Assembly: GCA_964619935.1 (NCBI GenBank)
Contig: CAZUGO010000012.1
Coordinates: 39,702 to 103,701 of the forward strand
Length of the DNA: 64,000 bases
Direction of reading: 5' to 3'
DNA from: CAZUGO01 sp964619935
Lineage (GTDB): Bacteria; Planctomycetota; Phycisphaerae; UBA1845; CAIVHJ01
Shown here: positions 9,000 to 17,029 of the stretch, piece by piece
How positions within the stretch are numbered: the first letter of the stretch is position 1
How the letters are laid out: every line of letters begins with the position of its first letter
Program-made: the position numbers and the translations under genes
The notes under the pieces: model-generated
Database searches by the model: none
What the model was told of the DNA's origin: nothing
What the model saw: the letters and a program-made list of their open reading frames with translations, nothing else

Positions 9000-9556
9000 G
9001 CCTGACTCCTGCGGTGAAGGTCGGTCGTGTTCCAGGAATCATAGAGACCACGAACATCCCTTTCAAGCACCGAATTGCACGCCCCCCCCTGCCGCGACCC
9101 GCAGCCGCGGTCCCGGCAGTCACCTGAGCCCTGCTCATAAGGCTTCGGTAATCGAGGCTTTGGACATGACCACTTCGAGGCATGATTCGACGGCTGCCTG
9201 TCGGAGGCAAGCGGGCGTTTCGACGGTGCGTTTGATCTTTGTCCGAAAACCGAGCCGCGCGAGGAGCGATCCACAACGCGAAACCATCCCTGGCCGCACC
9301 CGGAGACCTGACGCTGCCCAGAATCCTGCTCGACCACTCCACGTCGATCGTTGGCGGCGTTCGGGGGATGACTACATCACAGACGCAAGGTGCTCTTGAA
9401 GCGCTCAGCACCTGCTTCCAAGAAGCAGCTCGATTGGGTCAGCGCGCCAGAGCACCTGCGACCTTGCCGGTGCGCCCCGTGGCGATCAGCACCTGGCGCG
9501 AGCCCTGGAAGTCCGCCGGCGTCAGGCGGGGCTGAATCCCCGGCCTGGTGCGGCGA
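9000..9556. other. Intergenic stretch, no supported gene
   Basis: No frame here has a plausible start, motif or Shine-Dalgarno site; the open frames on both strands are low-complexity Arg/Pro/Ala-rich shadows. A short GC hairpin (CGGGG-loop-CCCCG on the minus strand) lies just after the zinc-ribbon gene at about 9530. It has no T run, so it is a weak terminator candidate. Confidence 0.5.
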
Positions 9557-10576
9557 TCACCGCTGACAGGCGGGACAAAGGGTGGCCACCTTGTCATCCG
9601 AGAACGCCAGGCTGTAGGTGCTCGTGCCGCAATGGCTGCAACTCAGCGGCTCCAGTTCCTTGCTCAGCGGGTTCCAGAACACCGCGATTGTCCGGACAGC
9701 GGTGCGGCGGCGCACCAGGCAGCGCACCGCCAGAGCGGGGCAGTCGGTGCGCGCCAGGGCCAGCGGGGTCAGCTCCAGCCGGCAGGCATAGCGTTCGTCG
9801 AGCTCTGCCAGCTTGCGTTGCAGCTCCAGTTGGACTGCCCTGACCTTCGCGTCCCGCGGCGCGGAATCCTGCGCGGGGCTCCGTTGGGCACGCTTGCGAT
9901 CTCCGTGGAGCAAGGCGCGGTAGTAACCTTGCAACCGTTGGCGATCGCGCACGAGCCGGCCCTCCAGGCGTTCCACGAACGCCCGGCTTCCGAGGTCAAC
10001 CCGTCGAACGGCAGCCCGAACGGCGGCCAGCTGCGTGGAGGGATGCTCGGAAGCCAACTCGGCCGGCTCGACCAGCGCGGCACCGGCTTCCAACAGATCA
10101 GTGGTCTGGACCTCGGCCCCGGTGGCGGCGTTCACACACACACGCATCACCTGCTGCCAGCGGTCAGCCGAATCCAAGGTAGCCAGAAAGTACCAGGTAT
10201 GGTATTCCGTCCGTGTCGGCTCGGCCGACTGCACCTCAACACGGGCGTTCAGCCACGCGAAGGTCCGGGCCACCGGGTCAGCCATGTCCGACCGCTTGAG
10301 GTACGCTTCAGGAACTCGCAGACAGATCGTCTGGGGCTCGGCACAAACCAGCGGCTCCACTCGATCTAGAAAGTCCGAGGTGAGGTTCAGCGGCAGTGGG
10401 CTTTCACCGTCGGCCGCCAGCGGCAGGATCTCGAGGCAGCCCAGGGTTTGGGCGACGTCGGCCGGCAGCAAGGCCAGGCCCTGGTCCGCGTGGGCGGGCC
10501 AATCAACGTCGGCGCCGCGGCGCTCAAGCAACCGGGTTGCGAACTCTCGAAGTCGATCTTCAACGGGGCGGCTCAT
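9557..10576 (-). CDS. Zinc-ribbon partner protein of the SNF2 helicase
   Basis: A 339-residue protein of unknown function. Its ATG overlaps the helicase stop in an ATGA tetranucleotide, so translation is coupled. The N-terminal ~190 residues are alpha/beta. The segment 200-260 is strongly charged and probably coiled coil (RLQGYYRALLHGDRKRAQR). It leads into RYACRLELTPLALART, which resembles the helix-strand region at the C-terminus of RapA/HepA-like helicases. The last 27 residues form a treble-clef or zinc-ribbon with Cys313, Cys316, Cys334 and Cys337. A reasonable inference is that it is the C-terminal module of a RapA-like remodeler encoded as a separate subunit. Confidence 0.75.
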   Translation of the reverse strand: MSRPVEDRLREFATRLLERRGADVDWPAHADQGLALLPADVAQTLGCLEILPLAADGESPLPLNLTSDFLDRVEPLVCAEPQTICLRVPEAYLKRSDMADPVARTFAWLNARVEVQSAEPTRTEYHTWYFLATLDSADRWQQVMRVCVNAATGAEVQTTDLLEAGAALVEPAELASEHPSTQLAAVRAAVRRVDLGSRAFVERLEGRLVRDRQRLQGYYRALLHGDRKRAQRSPAQDSAPRDAKVRAVQLELQRKLAELDERYACRLELTPLALARTDCPALAVRCLVRRRTAVRTIAVFWNPLSKELEPLSCSHCGTSTYSLAFSDDKVATLCPACQR

Positions 10577-12585
10577 TCGTACTCATCCCCAAACAGCGCC
10601 GCATCCAGCCGCCTGGTTTCCAGGTAGCACTCCTGGGCCGCCAGCAAAGAATCGCCCAGTTGCTCGAAGGCACGGTCGAGATCCGCCGGCTCGCGGGATT
10701 GCATCCACAGGTTCAGCACCAGCGACTCGAATTCGTCGCCGCCTTCCAGGTTGCCCAGGATCGACCCAACCTCCCCAACCACCAATTCGAACATGCGGAT
10801 TCGCTCGTGCAGCAGCCTCAGGATGCGCTCCTCCAGCGACCCGGCCGTACACAGGTTGAAGATGAACACCTCGCGAGTCTGCCCGATGCGATGGATACGG
10901 CCGACTCGCTGCTCGATCCGCATGGGGTTCCAGGGCAGGTCGAAGTTGATCAGCGTGTTGGCAAACTGGAGGTTGTGGCCTTCCCCGCCGATCTCCGAAC
11001 AAAGCATCACCGGAACCCGGGTGGCAAGCGATTCGACGGCCTGCGCCTTTTCGACGGCCGTCTGACGACCCGTGAACATGCTGAAGGGGATGGCCGCATG
11101 GTTCAGCACGGCGGCGAGACGGTCCAGCGTGGCCGCGAAATTGGCGAACACGAGGACTTTGCCTTGGCGGTTGGCGCCCAGCAATTCCAGCAGCTTGGCC
11201 TCCTTGCTGCTGAGGGGCCCACGCGAATCCACTGCCGTGGTCGCAGCGGCCTTGCGGACAAGTTCCAGCAGAGGGCGGGCGTGATTGTCCTGGTCGGCCA
11301 GTTTGGACAGCGCGGTGGTGAGCGCGGCGGGATGACTGCCGGCGGCCATCAGTAGCGACGTAATCCGCCGGCGGGACAGCTCGGGAAACGGCCCCGTTCC
11401 TCGGCCCGGTACCGGCTGGCCGCTGCGGGCGTGTGGCAGGGATCGTGCTGCCTCCGTCGGGTGCGCGCCAACGCTTCGGGGCGCTCGAGCGTCCCGGTCT
11501 GCGAACAGCTCAAGCTGATAGGGACCATCGCTGGGACCCCCGTCATCCGAACGCGGCGCGGCCCCGGCATCAAGCGGGTGCGCCAACTCGCCCATGGGCG
11601 AGTCGTGGCCGACGCGCCGTCGCAAGAATGCATCCAACCGCTCGTAGACCTTGGTTTCTTGAACATTGGGGCAGATGACGAACGTCTGAGCGTAGCGCGG
11701 GGGCAGATCAACGGTCACCAGGCTGCGGGTGTTGCGAATCATCACCTGGCCCAGCAATTCGCGTAGCCGCTCGCGGTTTCGCGGATCCCGCGGATTGCCG
11801 CGTCGGATGTACTTCTTCTTGAAGTCAGCTTCCGTCTGGAGGTGTCCCGGTTCTAGCAACGTCAACAGGTTGTAGAGCTCCATCAAGTCGTTCTGGACCG
11901 GTGTGGCTGTCAGCAGGACCATGCGCTTGCGCTGAAGCGCGTTGACCAGTTGCCAGTTGCGGGTGGCCCGGTTGCGACAGTGATGGGCCTCATCAACAAC
12001 GACCAAGTCCCATGAACAGGCGGACACCGCGTCGAAATGCCGCCTGCTCTTGGCCAGGGACAGCGACGCCAAGACCCGGTCCGCATCGCGCCAGAACCCC
12101 TCCGGGATGTTCCGGCCGCTCTCGGCGGTGGCAAAATCCAAGGAAAACTTGGTGGACAACTCATCATGCCACTGGCTGATCAGCGCTGGCGGCGCCAGGA
12201 TCAGTACCCGCTTGATCATCTTGCGCAGCAGGTATTCGCGCACCAGCAGGCCGGCCTCGATCGTCTTGCCCAGTCCCACCTCATCGGCCAGCAGCACGCC
12301 GCCGCGGAAATGTCGCAGCACCCGGCGGACGGTCTCGATCTGGTGCGGGAGCCGCTCGACGCCATTCAGGCCCTCCAGGCACAGCAACTCCTCAAAACCG
12401 CGCAGCAAGCGCAACCGAGCGTGCTCGACACGCAGCCACAGTCCGGTCAATTCGCCGGCACCGTCCGGCGGACTGCTGGGAGCACCGGCCGGCGCGTGGG
12501 GCGCGACGCGTACCGTGACCGCGATGCCAGCCGGCGTTCGCCCGGCCGGCCGAGGCGAGTCAGGGATCTCATCGATGATCCACAT
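10573..12585 (-). CDS. SNF2/RapA-like DEAD-box helicase
   Basis: A 670-residue superfamily-2 ATPase of the SNF2 type. Motif I is LADEVGLGKTIEAG (~residue 100), motif II VVDEAHHCRN (~197), motif III LLTATPVQND, and motif VI IEQRVGRIHRIGQT (~560) in the helicase C domain. A ~100-residue linker rich in Pro, Asp and Arg separates the two RecA lobes. The layout is that of bacterial RapA/HepA ATPases but without their N-terminal Tudor-like and long C-terminal domains. The next gene seems to supply a C-terminal-like part. The ATG at 12585 is preferred; an in-frame ATG at 12654 and GTG at 12690 remain possible. Role: chromatin or RNA polymerase remodelling, or defence. Confidence 0.88.
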   Translation of the reverse strand: MWIIDEIPDSPRPAGRTPAGIAVTVRVAPHAPAGAPSSPPDGAGELTGLWLRVEHARLRLLRGFEELLCLEGLNGVERLPHQIETVRRVLRHFRGGVLLADEVGLGKTIEAGLLVREYLLRKMIKRVLILAPPALISQWHDELSTKFSLDFATAESGRNIPEGFWRDADRVLASLSLAKSRRHFDAVSACSWDLVVVDEAHHCRNRATRNWQLVNALQRKRMVLLTATPVQNDLMELYNLLTLLEPGHLQTEADFKKKYIRRGNPRDPRNRERLRELLGQVMIRNTRSLVTVDLPPRYAQTFVICPNVQETKVYERLDAFLRRRVGHDSPMGELAHPLDAGAAPRSDDGGPSDGPYQLELFADRDARAPRSVGAHPTEAARSLPHARSGQPVPGRGTGPFPELSRRRITSLLMAAGSHPAALTTALSKLADQDNHARPLLELVRKAAATTAVDSRGPLSSKEAKLLELLGANRQGKVLVFANFAATLDRLAAVLNHAAIPFSMFTGRQTAVEKAQAVESLATRVPVMLCSEIGGEGHNLQFANTLINFDLPWNPMRIEQRVGRIHRIGQTREVFIFNLCTAGSLEERILRLLHERIRMFELVVGEVGSILGNLEGGDEFESLVLNLWMQSREPADLDRAFEQLGDSLLAAQECYLETRRLDAALFGDEYE

Positions 12586-13090
12586 CGCTGGCCATTCTAC
12601 CGAGTCATGACCGGAAGACACGACCGCCGCCACCCGCTCCAGTCCCCGGTCCATACAGAAGCCGTACGACTGCTGCTCAGCAAGCGTCACACGGCGGCGC
12701 CATCCGGTCTCGACTGCGCCGGCGGCGCGCGGGACGGCGACTCGGACACGGCCGGCGAGTGAGCTGTGGGTGAAAGGCGAACATTAGATTAGCGCTGCGG
12801 GTGCGCTCAGCGTCCGAACCGCCTTGCGTTCGCGCTCATTCTGCGCACCAAGCGTCCGAACGTCTCGTGTCCGTCCGGCGTCTCGGACAGCCGCGAACCG
12901 CCCTTCATTGACCGCTGGCATTGGGCCAGGTAGCTTGTGTAGGCAAAGCAGCGGCTCTTGAAACCGCGAGTTGAACCGCGGTTGCCGGCTTCATTCGGCG
13001 CCCAGGAGTGTCCTCGGGAGCCCGAAACCGGTGCGGCGGCGACGAGCCCGGTTATGGTCATGACGATAACTGAATATGCCAGAGTCACCC
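12586..13090. other. Intergenic stretch before tRNA-Thr
   Basis: No supported gene. The antisense frame here includes the standard false ORF that arises opposite a tRNA-Thr gene. Confidence 0.5.
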
Positions 13091-13163
13091 GCCACCGTAG
13101 CTCAGTTGGTAGAGCAGCGGTTTTGTAAACCGCAGGTCGTCGGTTCGAGTCCGTCCGGTGGCT
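13091..13163 (+). tRNA. tRNA-Thr (anticodon TGT)
   Basis: The acceptor arms GCCACCG and CGGTGGC pair perfectly, with discriminator T at 13163. The D arm has GCTC/GAGC around AGTTGGTA. The anticodon stem GCGGT/ACCGC encloses the loop TTTGTAA, giving anticodon TGT. The T loop is TTCGAGT, and its stem GTCGG/CCGTC has one T-T mismatch at pair 50-64. CCA is not encoded. It marks the left side of the accessory island. Confidence 0.95.
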
Positions 13164-13629
13164 TCGTTGCATTCATTCACAGCACGTCGCACTTCATCGC
13201 TCCTAACCGCAGCCACCAAGGGGTTACATTGAGCCACCGCGGGTTGAGCCGGTGTCCATCCATCAGCCTCCGCGGCTGCCCCTCTCGCAACCCCTTGAAA
13301 ACAGGCCACTTGCGGTGCCTTTGGCGACCATGGGTAATCTCGGAGCGGTTGGACAGTCATGCAGCTCCGGACGTGGCAAGAACCGCTAGAATCAGCCGGA
13401 AACCCTCGAGTGCGAGCGTGCCCCAGGACCCCCCTTCACCACCGTCGCACTCGCGGCGGGGCCGCGGGAAGCCGACTTGTCAAAGAACACCGGAACTGCG
13501 TTGTTCGAGGAGGCCTTGAAAGCCGATGCGGCACTGTGGGCGGAGTGTGAGCAACGCTGGGGCGCCGGTCCCGGCTATCGAGACGATATCGTCCAAGGAC
13601 CGGCTGGTGATAGATTCGCGGACCAGCCC
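13164..13629. other. Non-coding or decayed stretch downstream of tRNA-Thr
   Basis: No intact gene. A plus-strand frame from 13477 opens plausibly (MSKNTGTALFEEALKADAAL) but dissolves into Arg/Pro-rich sequence after ~50 residues and overlaps the ActA remnant. I see no repeat of the tRNA-Thr 3' end that would mark an attachment site. Confidence 0.4.
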
Positions 13630-13809
13630 CGAAACATGATGCTCATGGCTGAACGGAACCAGCTGCGACACCTCGACTCCCACACCGGTCGCATAGGACG
13701 ACCGGCTGAGCAGCCAGGCACCGCTTGCCCCGCCGCCCAACAGCGCCGGCACCGCCAGCAGCCCTGCGCGCATGAACATATTGGCCCCCGATCGGAATCG
13801 ATATGTCAT
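13630..13809 (-). pseudogene. Remnant of ActA, pentahaem cytochrome subunit of alternative complex III
   Basis: About 60 residues match the N-terminus of the quinol:cytochrome c oxidoreductase subunit ActA. There is a membrane helix (MRAGLLAVPALLGGGASGAW) and then YATGVGVEVSQLVPFSHEHHVSGL. In intact ActA this leads directly into the first CxxCH haem motif. Here the frame continues instead into unrelated residues with no CxxCH. The gene is therefore truncated after its anchor and the rest of the complex is absent. The identification rests on the VPFSHEHHVSGL signature. Confidence 0.65.
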
Positions 13810-13950
13810 TCCCGGCCCCTGAACGGATTTGTGCGGCGTGGCAGCACGTCACCGTTGCGGCTGCGTGGCGATCATCGGCGGACCGCCTTCACACGATCGA
13901 TGGGCGCCGGCCGCCATAGCGGAGCCCGCTAGCGGCGACGCGCCTTGGCC

Positions 13951-14331
13951 CTATTGCAGCGACCCGGCCCGCGACACCAGCGGATTGAAATCATCCGCAT
14001 CACACACGGCGCCGGTCCCGTCGAAGTCAGCGTCGGCCTGGTCCGTGTTTGCGTCTTCCGGGCAGTTGTCGCAGGCGTCCCCGACGCCATCCTGATCGGT
14101 GTCCATCTGGGTGTCGTTGGCCTGGTCCGCACAGTTGTCGCACACGTCTCCAATCCCGTCGCCGTCGTCGTCGGCCTGCGTGGCGTTGTCGATCAGCGGG
14201 CAATTGTCTTCGCCATCGGGAACGCCGTCGGTGTCGAGGTCGGTCACGAGCACTCCCGTGCAGCCGCATGCCAGCCATCCGAGCATCAGCCCCAGGCCGA
14301 CCCAGCCTAATTGGGTTCGAGCAGGCATCAT
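13951..14331 (-). CDS. Small thrombospondin type-3 repeat lipoprotein or secreted protein
   Basis: A 126-residue exported protein. ATG at 14331 (or the adjacent ATG at 14328) follows AGAGGTG at good spacing. The start of the protein is a hydrophobic signal (LGWVGLGLMLGWLACGC) with Cys residues at its end suggesting lipidation, although the lipobox is not canonical. The mature part is a run of calcium-binding TSP3 motifs: DLDTDGVPDGEDNCP, DDDGDGIGDVCDNC, DTDQDGVGDACDNCP. The alternating DxDxDG loops and Cys pairs are those of surface or periplasmic calcium-stabilised stalks. It is related in type to the larger protein at 31530. Confidence 0.8.
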   Translation of the reverse strand: MMPARTQLGWVGLGLMLGWLACGCTGVLVTDLDTDGVPDGEDNCPLIDNATQADDDGDGIGDVCDNCADQANDTQMDTDQDGVGDACDNCPEDANTDQADADFDGTGAVCDADDFNPLVSRAGSLQ

Positions 14332-14640
14332 GGATTCACCTCTTTCTTGTAAGCAGTCTCGCTCCGTCACTCGGCCGAGGCGCGGCGATGTCGATGAAGC
14401 CCCATTTGCCACCCTGCTTGACCGGCGCCAGCGCGTCGGACAGCAGGCTTGCCGAGCAGGTTCCGGCGCCGGCGCATTGTGGTGCAATGCGGCGGTAGCA
14501 GCGCCCGGATCATCGGGGCTTGTGGGCAGCAGTCCGTGGACTTCAACTCTCATCCGTCACCAGAGTTATTATTGTCGAACCAGACCCTCGCGGCAATGGC
14601 CTGAAGCTGTCCGGAGGTTGGCGGTCTCCTCGAACCGGTG
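14332..14640. other. Intergenic stretch
   Basis: Between the TSP3 gene and the AbiEii remnant; no coding signal, RNA or repeat is evident. Confidence 0.4.
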
Positions 14641-14990
14641 TCATCCGCTGCGGGTGTGGTTGAGGCGATTTTCCAAGTCGGCAAGGGTGACGAGAATTTC
14701 GTCACAACTGGCCGGTTCGGCTAGATACCTGTCCTGCATCGCCTGGTAATCACGCCGCAACGCAGACAACCGCTCGGGCGGCGGGACGTCCCGGGCTTCG
14801 CCTGCTCGTAGTTCGCCCACGAACTGCCGAAGTACTGACGCTTCCATTCCACGACCCGGTTGCGAAGGTCACGTTGGTCGATGGCTTTGTTCGCGGTCGG
14901 ATGCCTCGCGAGCGCCGCTGTGTCCGCATAATGGCGGGAGAACTTCTCGGCAAGTCTGCTGTCCGACGCCGAAATCCTGGCGAGAAAGCA
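14641..14990 (-). pseudogene. AbiEii/AbiGii-type nucleotidyltransferase toxin, frameshifted C-terminal remnant
   Basis: Two minus-strand frames together give the C-terminus of the DUF1814 nucleotidyltransferase (AbiEii toxin) family. The upstream frame encodes EKFSRHYADTAALARHP, then VVEWKRQYFGSSWANYEQ and AKPGT. The downstream frame resumes with VPPPERLSALRRDYQAMQDR and DEILVTLADLENRLN before a normal stop. The switch requires a one-base frameshift near 14790. The nucleotidyltransferase core and any AbiEi-like antitoxin partner are missing upstream, where the ArsR gene and its promoter begin. It is a dead toxin fragment, not an active abortive-infection system. Confidence 0.7.
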
Positions 14991-15019
14991 TTGACAAAAA
15001 GATTTGTCAATACTACGTT
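14991..15019 (+). promoter_or_regulatory. Palindromic operator over the minus-35 of the ArsR-type gene
   Basis: A perfect 8-bp inverted repeat, TTGACAAA and TTTGTCAA, is separated by AAGA (14991-15010). Its left arm contains a consensus minus-35, TTGACA. A minus-10-like TACGTT follows 17 bases later. The site lies 17 bases upstream of the regulator's ATG, so autorepression by the encoded ArsR-type protein is the simplest reading. Confidence 0.6.
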
Positions 15020-15026
15020 GCGGGTC

Positions 15027-15629
15027 ATGGTGGACTTGCGCGTCATCGACGATCCCGCATCAGCCAGCGTGGCACTGGATCCCATGCGCAGTCGGCTGCT
15101 CTCGGAGCTTCGCACGCCGGCATCCGCGGCGACACTCGCCACCCGCATGGGACTCGCGCGCCAGAAGGTGAACTATCACCTGCGAACGCTGGAACAGCAC
15201 GGGTTGATTCGGGTAGATAGCAAGAGGCGTTGGGGTGGACTGACGGAACGACGGCTGGTGGCGACGGCTTCCTCGTATGTCGTCTCGCCCGGCGCGCTCG
15301 GTCCTGTCGCGGCGGACCCCGCGCGGCAGGTGGATCGACTGTCGGCGAGTTACCTCATTGCGCTGGCGGCCCGCGTCGTGCGCGAAGTCGGGCAGTTGCT
15401 TCGCCGGTCCGAAGCGCTCGACAAGCGCCTGGCGACGCTCTCCATCGACGCCGAGGTCCGATTTCGATCCGCCCAGGATCGTGCCGCCTTCAGCCGCGAA
15501 TTGACCGGCGCGGTCGCTGCACTGGTCTCGCGCTATCACGATGAGTCCGCACCGGGCGGACGCCGGCATCGCCTGATGATCGGCGCGTACCCCAAACCCG
15601 AGGAACCCAAGGCAAAGGAAACCACATGA
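15027..15629 (+). CDS. ArsR-type winged-helix transcriptional regulator
   Basis: A 200-residue regulator with an N-terminal winged helix (~residues 12-85). LDPMRSRLLSELRTPASAATLA leads to a recognition-helix region (RQKVNYHLRTLEQHGLIRV) and a beta wing rich in basic residues. The C-terminal ~100 residues are helical and could dimerise or sense a ligand; no Cys-based metal site is visible. The ATG at 15027 follows the palindromic promoter closely. Its stop overlaps the next start by four bases (ATGA), coupling it to an SRPBCC gene. This ArsR-SRPBCC pairing is common in soil bacteria. Confidence 0.85.
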   Translation: MVDLRVIDDPASASVALDPMRSRLLSELRTPASAATLATRMGLARQKVNYHLRTLEQHGLIRVDSKRRWGGLTERRLVATASSYVVSPGALGPVAADPARQVDRLSASYLIALAARVVREVGQLLRRSEALDKRLATLSIDAEVRFRSAQDRAAFSRELTGAVAALVSRYHDESAPGGRRHRLMIGAYPKPEEPKAKETT

Positions 15630-16438
15630 GCGTGAAAAAGGAAGCATCCGGGCGCCGATCGGTGCAGGTCGAGGTCGAAGTCCCCGGGACGCCGGAGGAA
15701 GTCTGGCGCGCGATCGCCAGCGGACCGGGCATCTCCTCGTGGTTCGTCCCCGCGCGCAGCGAGGAGCGCCAAGGCGGAGAACTGGTATGCACCTTCGGCC
15801 CGGGAATGGATTGCCCTTCGACGATCACCTCGTGGCAGCCGCCTCAGCGATTCGTGGCCGAGGGTGACATGGGCCAGCCCGGTTCGCCGAAGGTGGCTAC
15901 CGAGTGGAGCGTCGAGGCTCGCGCGGGCGGAACCTGCCTGGTCCGCGTGGTGCACAGCCTCTTTGCCGCCACCGACGACTGGGACAACCAGCTCGAGGGC
16001 TTGGAGCAGGGCTGGCCGACGTATTTCCGTATCTTGGCGATGCGCCTTTCTCATTTCAAAGGCATGCCATGTTCGGCGATGCAGTTCGTGGCTTTTTCGT
16101 CCGAGCAGGAGTCGAAGGCGTGGGAGAAGGCGGGCGGCGCGCTGGGGCTCCTCACGGTCGCCGAAGGGCAGGGGTGGACCGCGCCGGACGGCCTTCCGCG
16201 CCTGGCCGGCGTTGTCGACTCGGTGGGAAAAGGGATGCACCCCAACACTGTGCTGCTTCGCCTCGAAGCGCCCGCGCCGGGAGCGGCGTATATCGGTGCT
16301 TTCTCCTGCGGAGGAATGGTGATGGTGTGCATGAGCGTCTATCTCTACGGCGACAAAGGGAAAGCCGCCGTCGACCGCGACGAACCGACCTGGCAGCAGT
16401 GGATGGGCGAGCGGTTCCCGCTGCCGCAGATGGGCTGA
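15626..16438 (+). CDS. SRPBCC (AHSA1/START-like) domain protein
   Basis: A 270-residue protein. Residues ~10-150 form an SRPBCC/activator-of-Hsp90-ATPase-like fold. Visible elements are VQVEVEVPGTPEEVWRAIAS, then GISSWFVPAR, the ITSWQPPQRFV strand, and the GTCLVRVVHSLF strand before the long C-terminal helix. A second segment (~155-270) has no clear match but may be another SRPBCC-like half. The gene is coupled to the ArsR regulator through a four-base overlap. The ligand is unknown; such proteins bind small hydrophobic molecules. The family is clear, the function is not. Confidence 0.82.
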   Translation: MSVKKEASGRRSVQVEVEVPGTPEEVWRAIASGPGISSWFVPARSEERQGGELVCTFGPGMDCPSTITSWQPPQRFVAEGDMGQPGSPKVATEWSVEARAGGTCLVRVVHSLFAATDDWDNQLEGLEQGWPTYFRILAMRLSHFKGMPCSAMQFVAFSSEQESKAWEKAGGALGLLTVAEGQGWTAPDGLPRLAGVVDSVGKGMHPNTVLLRLEAPAPGAAYIGAFSCGGMVMVCMSVYLYGDKGKAAVDRDEPTWQQWMGERFPLPQMG

Positions 16439-17029
16439 GCGTCGGAATACGCAGGCGAACTCCAGGTAGCACTTTGCGGCAACAGCAAGGCACACCGCCA
16501 CAGGAAGGGGAAATCGTGCGCAACCTCCATTGAGGCCGGGTTGTCCTCGGGGTGATCGACGGCGCGACTACGGCCTCGGCTGATTTCTGTCGATCGAGCG
16601 CCGCGCCGCTCGGCACGGTTGGCCCTCGGCCTTGCGGTTGTCCGCGCGGCCCTTCCGGGCGGATCGACAGACCTCCCGGGGCAAGACGCGTGACCTTCGC
16701 TCCATCCACCCGTCGCATCTACGCCCGTCCGGTCCGGATCGCTTCGGACTTCGAGTCTCTTCGCCCTCTCGTCCGCCAGACGGTCGCCTCCTATGCGCTT
16801 CGTGTTCCTCGGGCCGGAGCTTTACCTGCAGCTTCCTTCCCACGCCACCTCGCGACGACGCAGTTGCGGTTCAGCTAGGGATACCCGCGATCAGGGCTCC
16901 CAGAGGACCACCCCCAAGTCATCGCGCCATGCCCGGCACATGAAAAAGAAGACGCGCAACACCAAGACACCGCGAAGAGCCAGGAAATAGGGAACTGTCC
17001 CAGGAACTGTCCCACTTTTTCCCGCGGGG
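16439..17029. other. Degraded stretch with a short direct repeat
   Basis: No supported gene on either strand. Near its right end GGAACTGTCCC occurs twice, at 16991-17001 and 17003-17013, one base apart, next to the broken integrase. The frames seen here are Arg/Pro/Ser-rich and lack motifs. Confidence 0.45.
16991..17013 (+). repeat. Direct repeat GGAACTGTCCC x2
   Basis: Two perfect 11-base copies separated by one A. Repeats of this type often border small transposase genes, but none is visible here. Confidence 0.6.

Noticed and set aside
12807..13172. 121-residue minus-strand ORF over tRNA-Thr
   Set aside because: Its N-terminus (RTDSNRRPAVYKTAALPTELRW) is the standard false translation of an antisense tRNA-Thr gene.
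13477..13932. 151-residue plus-strand ORF after tRNA-Thr
   Set aside because: Only the first ~50 residues look protein-like, the rest is Arg/Pro-rich, and it overlaps the ActA remnant; no family recognised.
13164..17029. Attachment-site repeats of the tRNA-Thr 3' end
   Set aside because: I looked for copies of its last ~20 bases near the integrase remnant and found none by eye; a search program could still reveal a degenerate copy.
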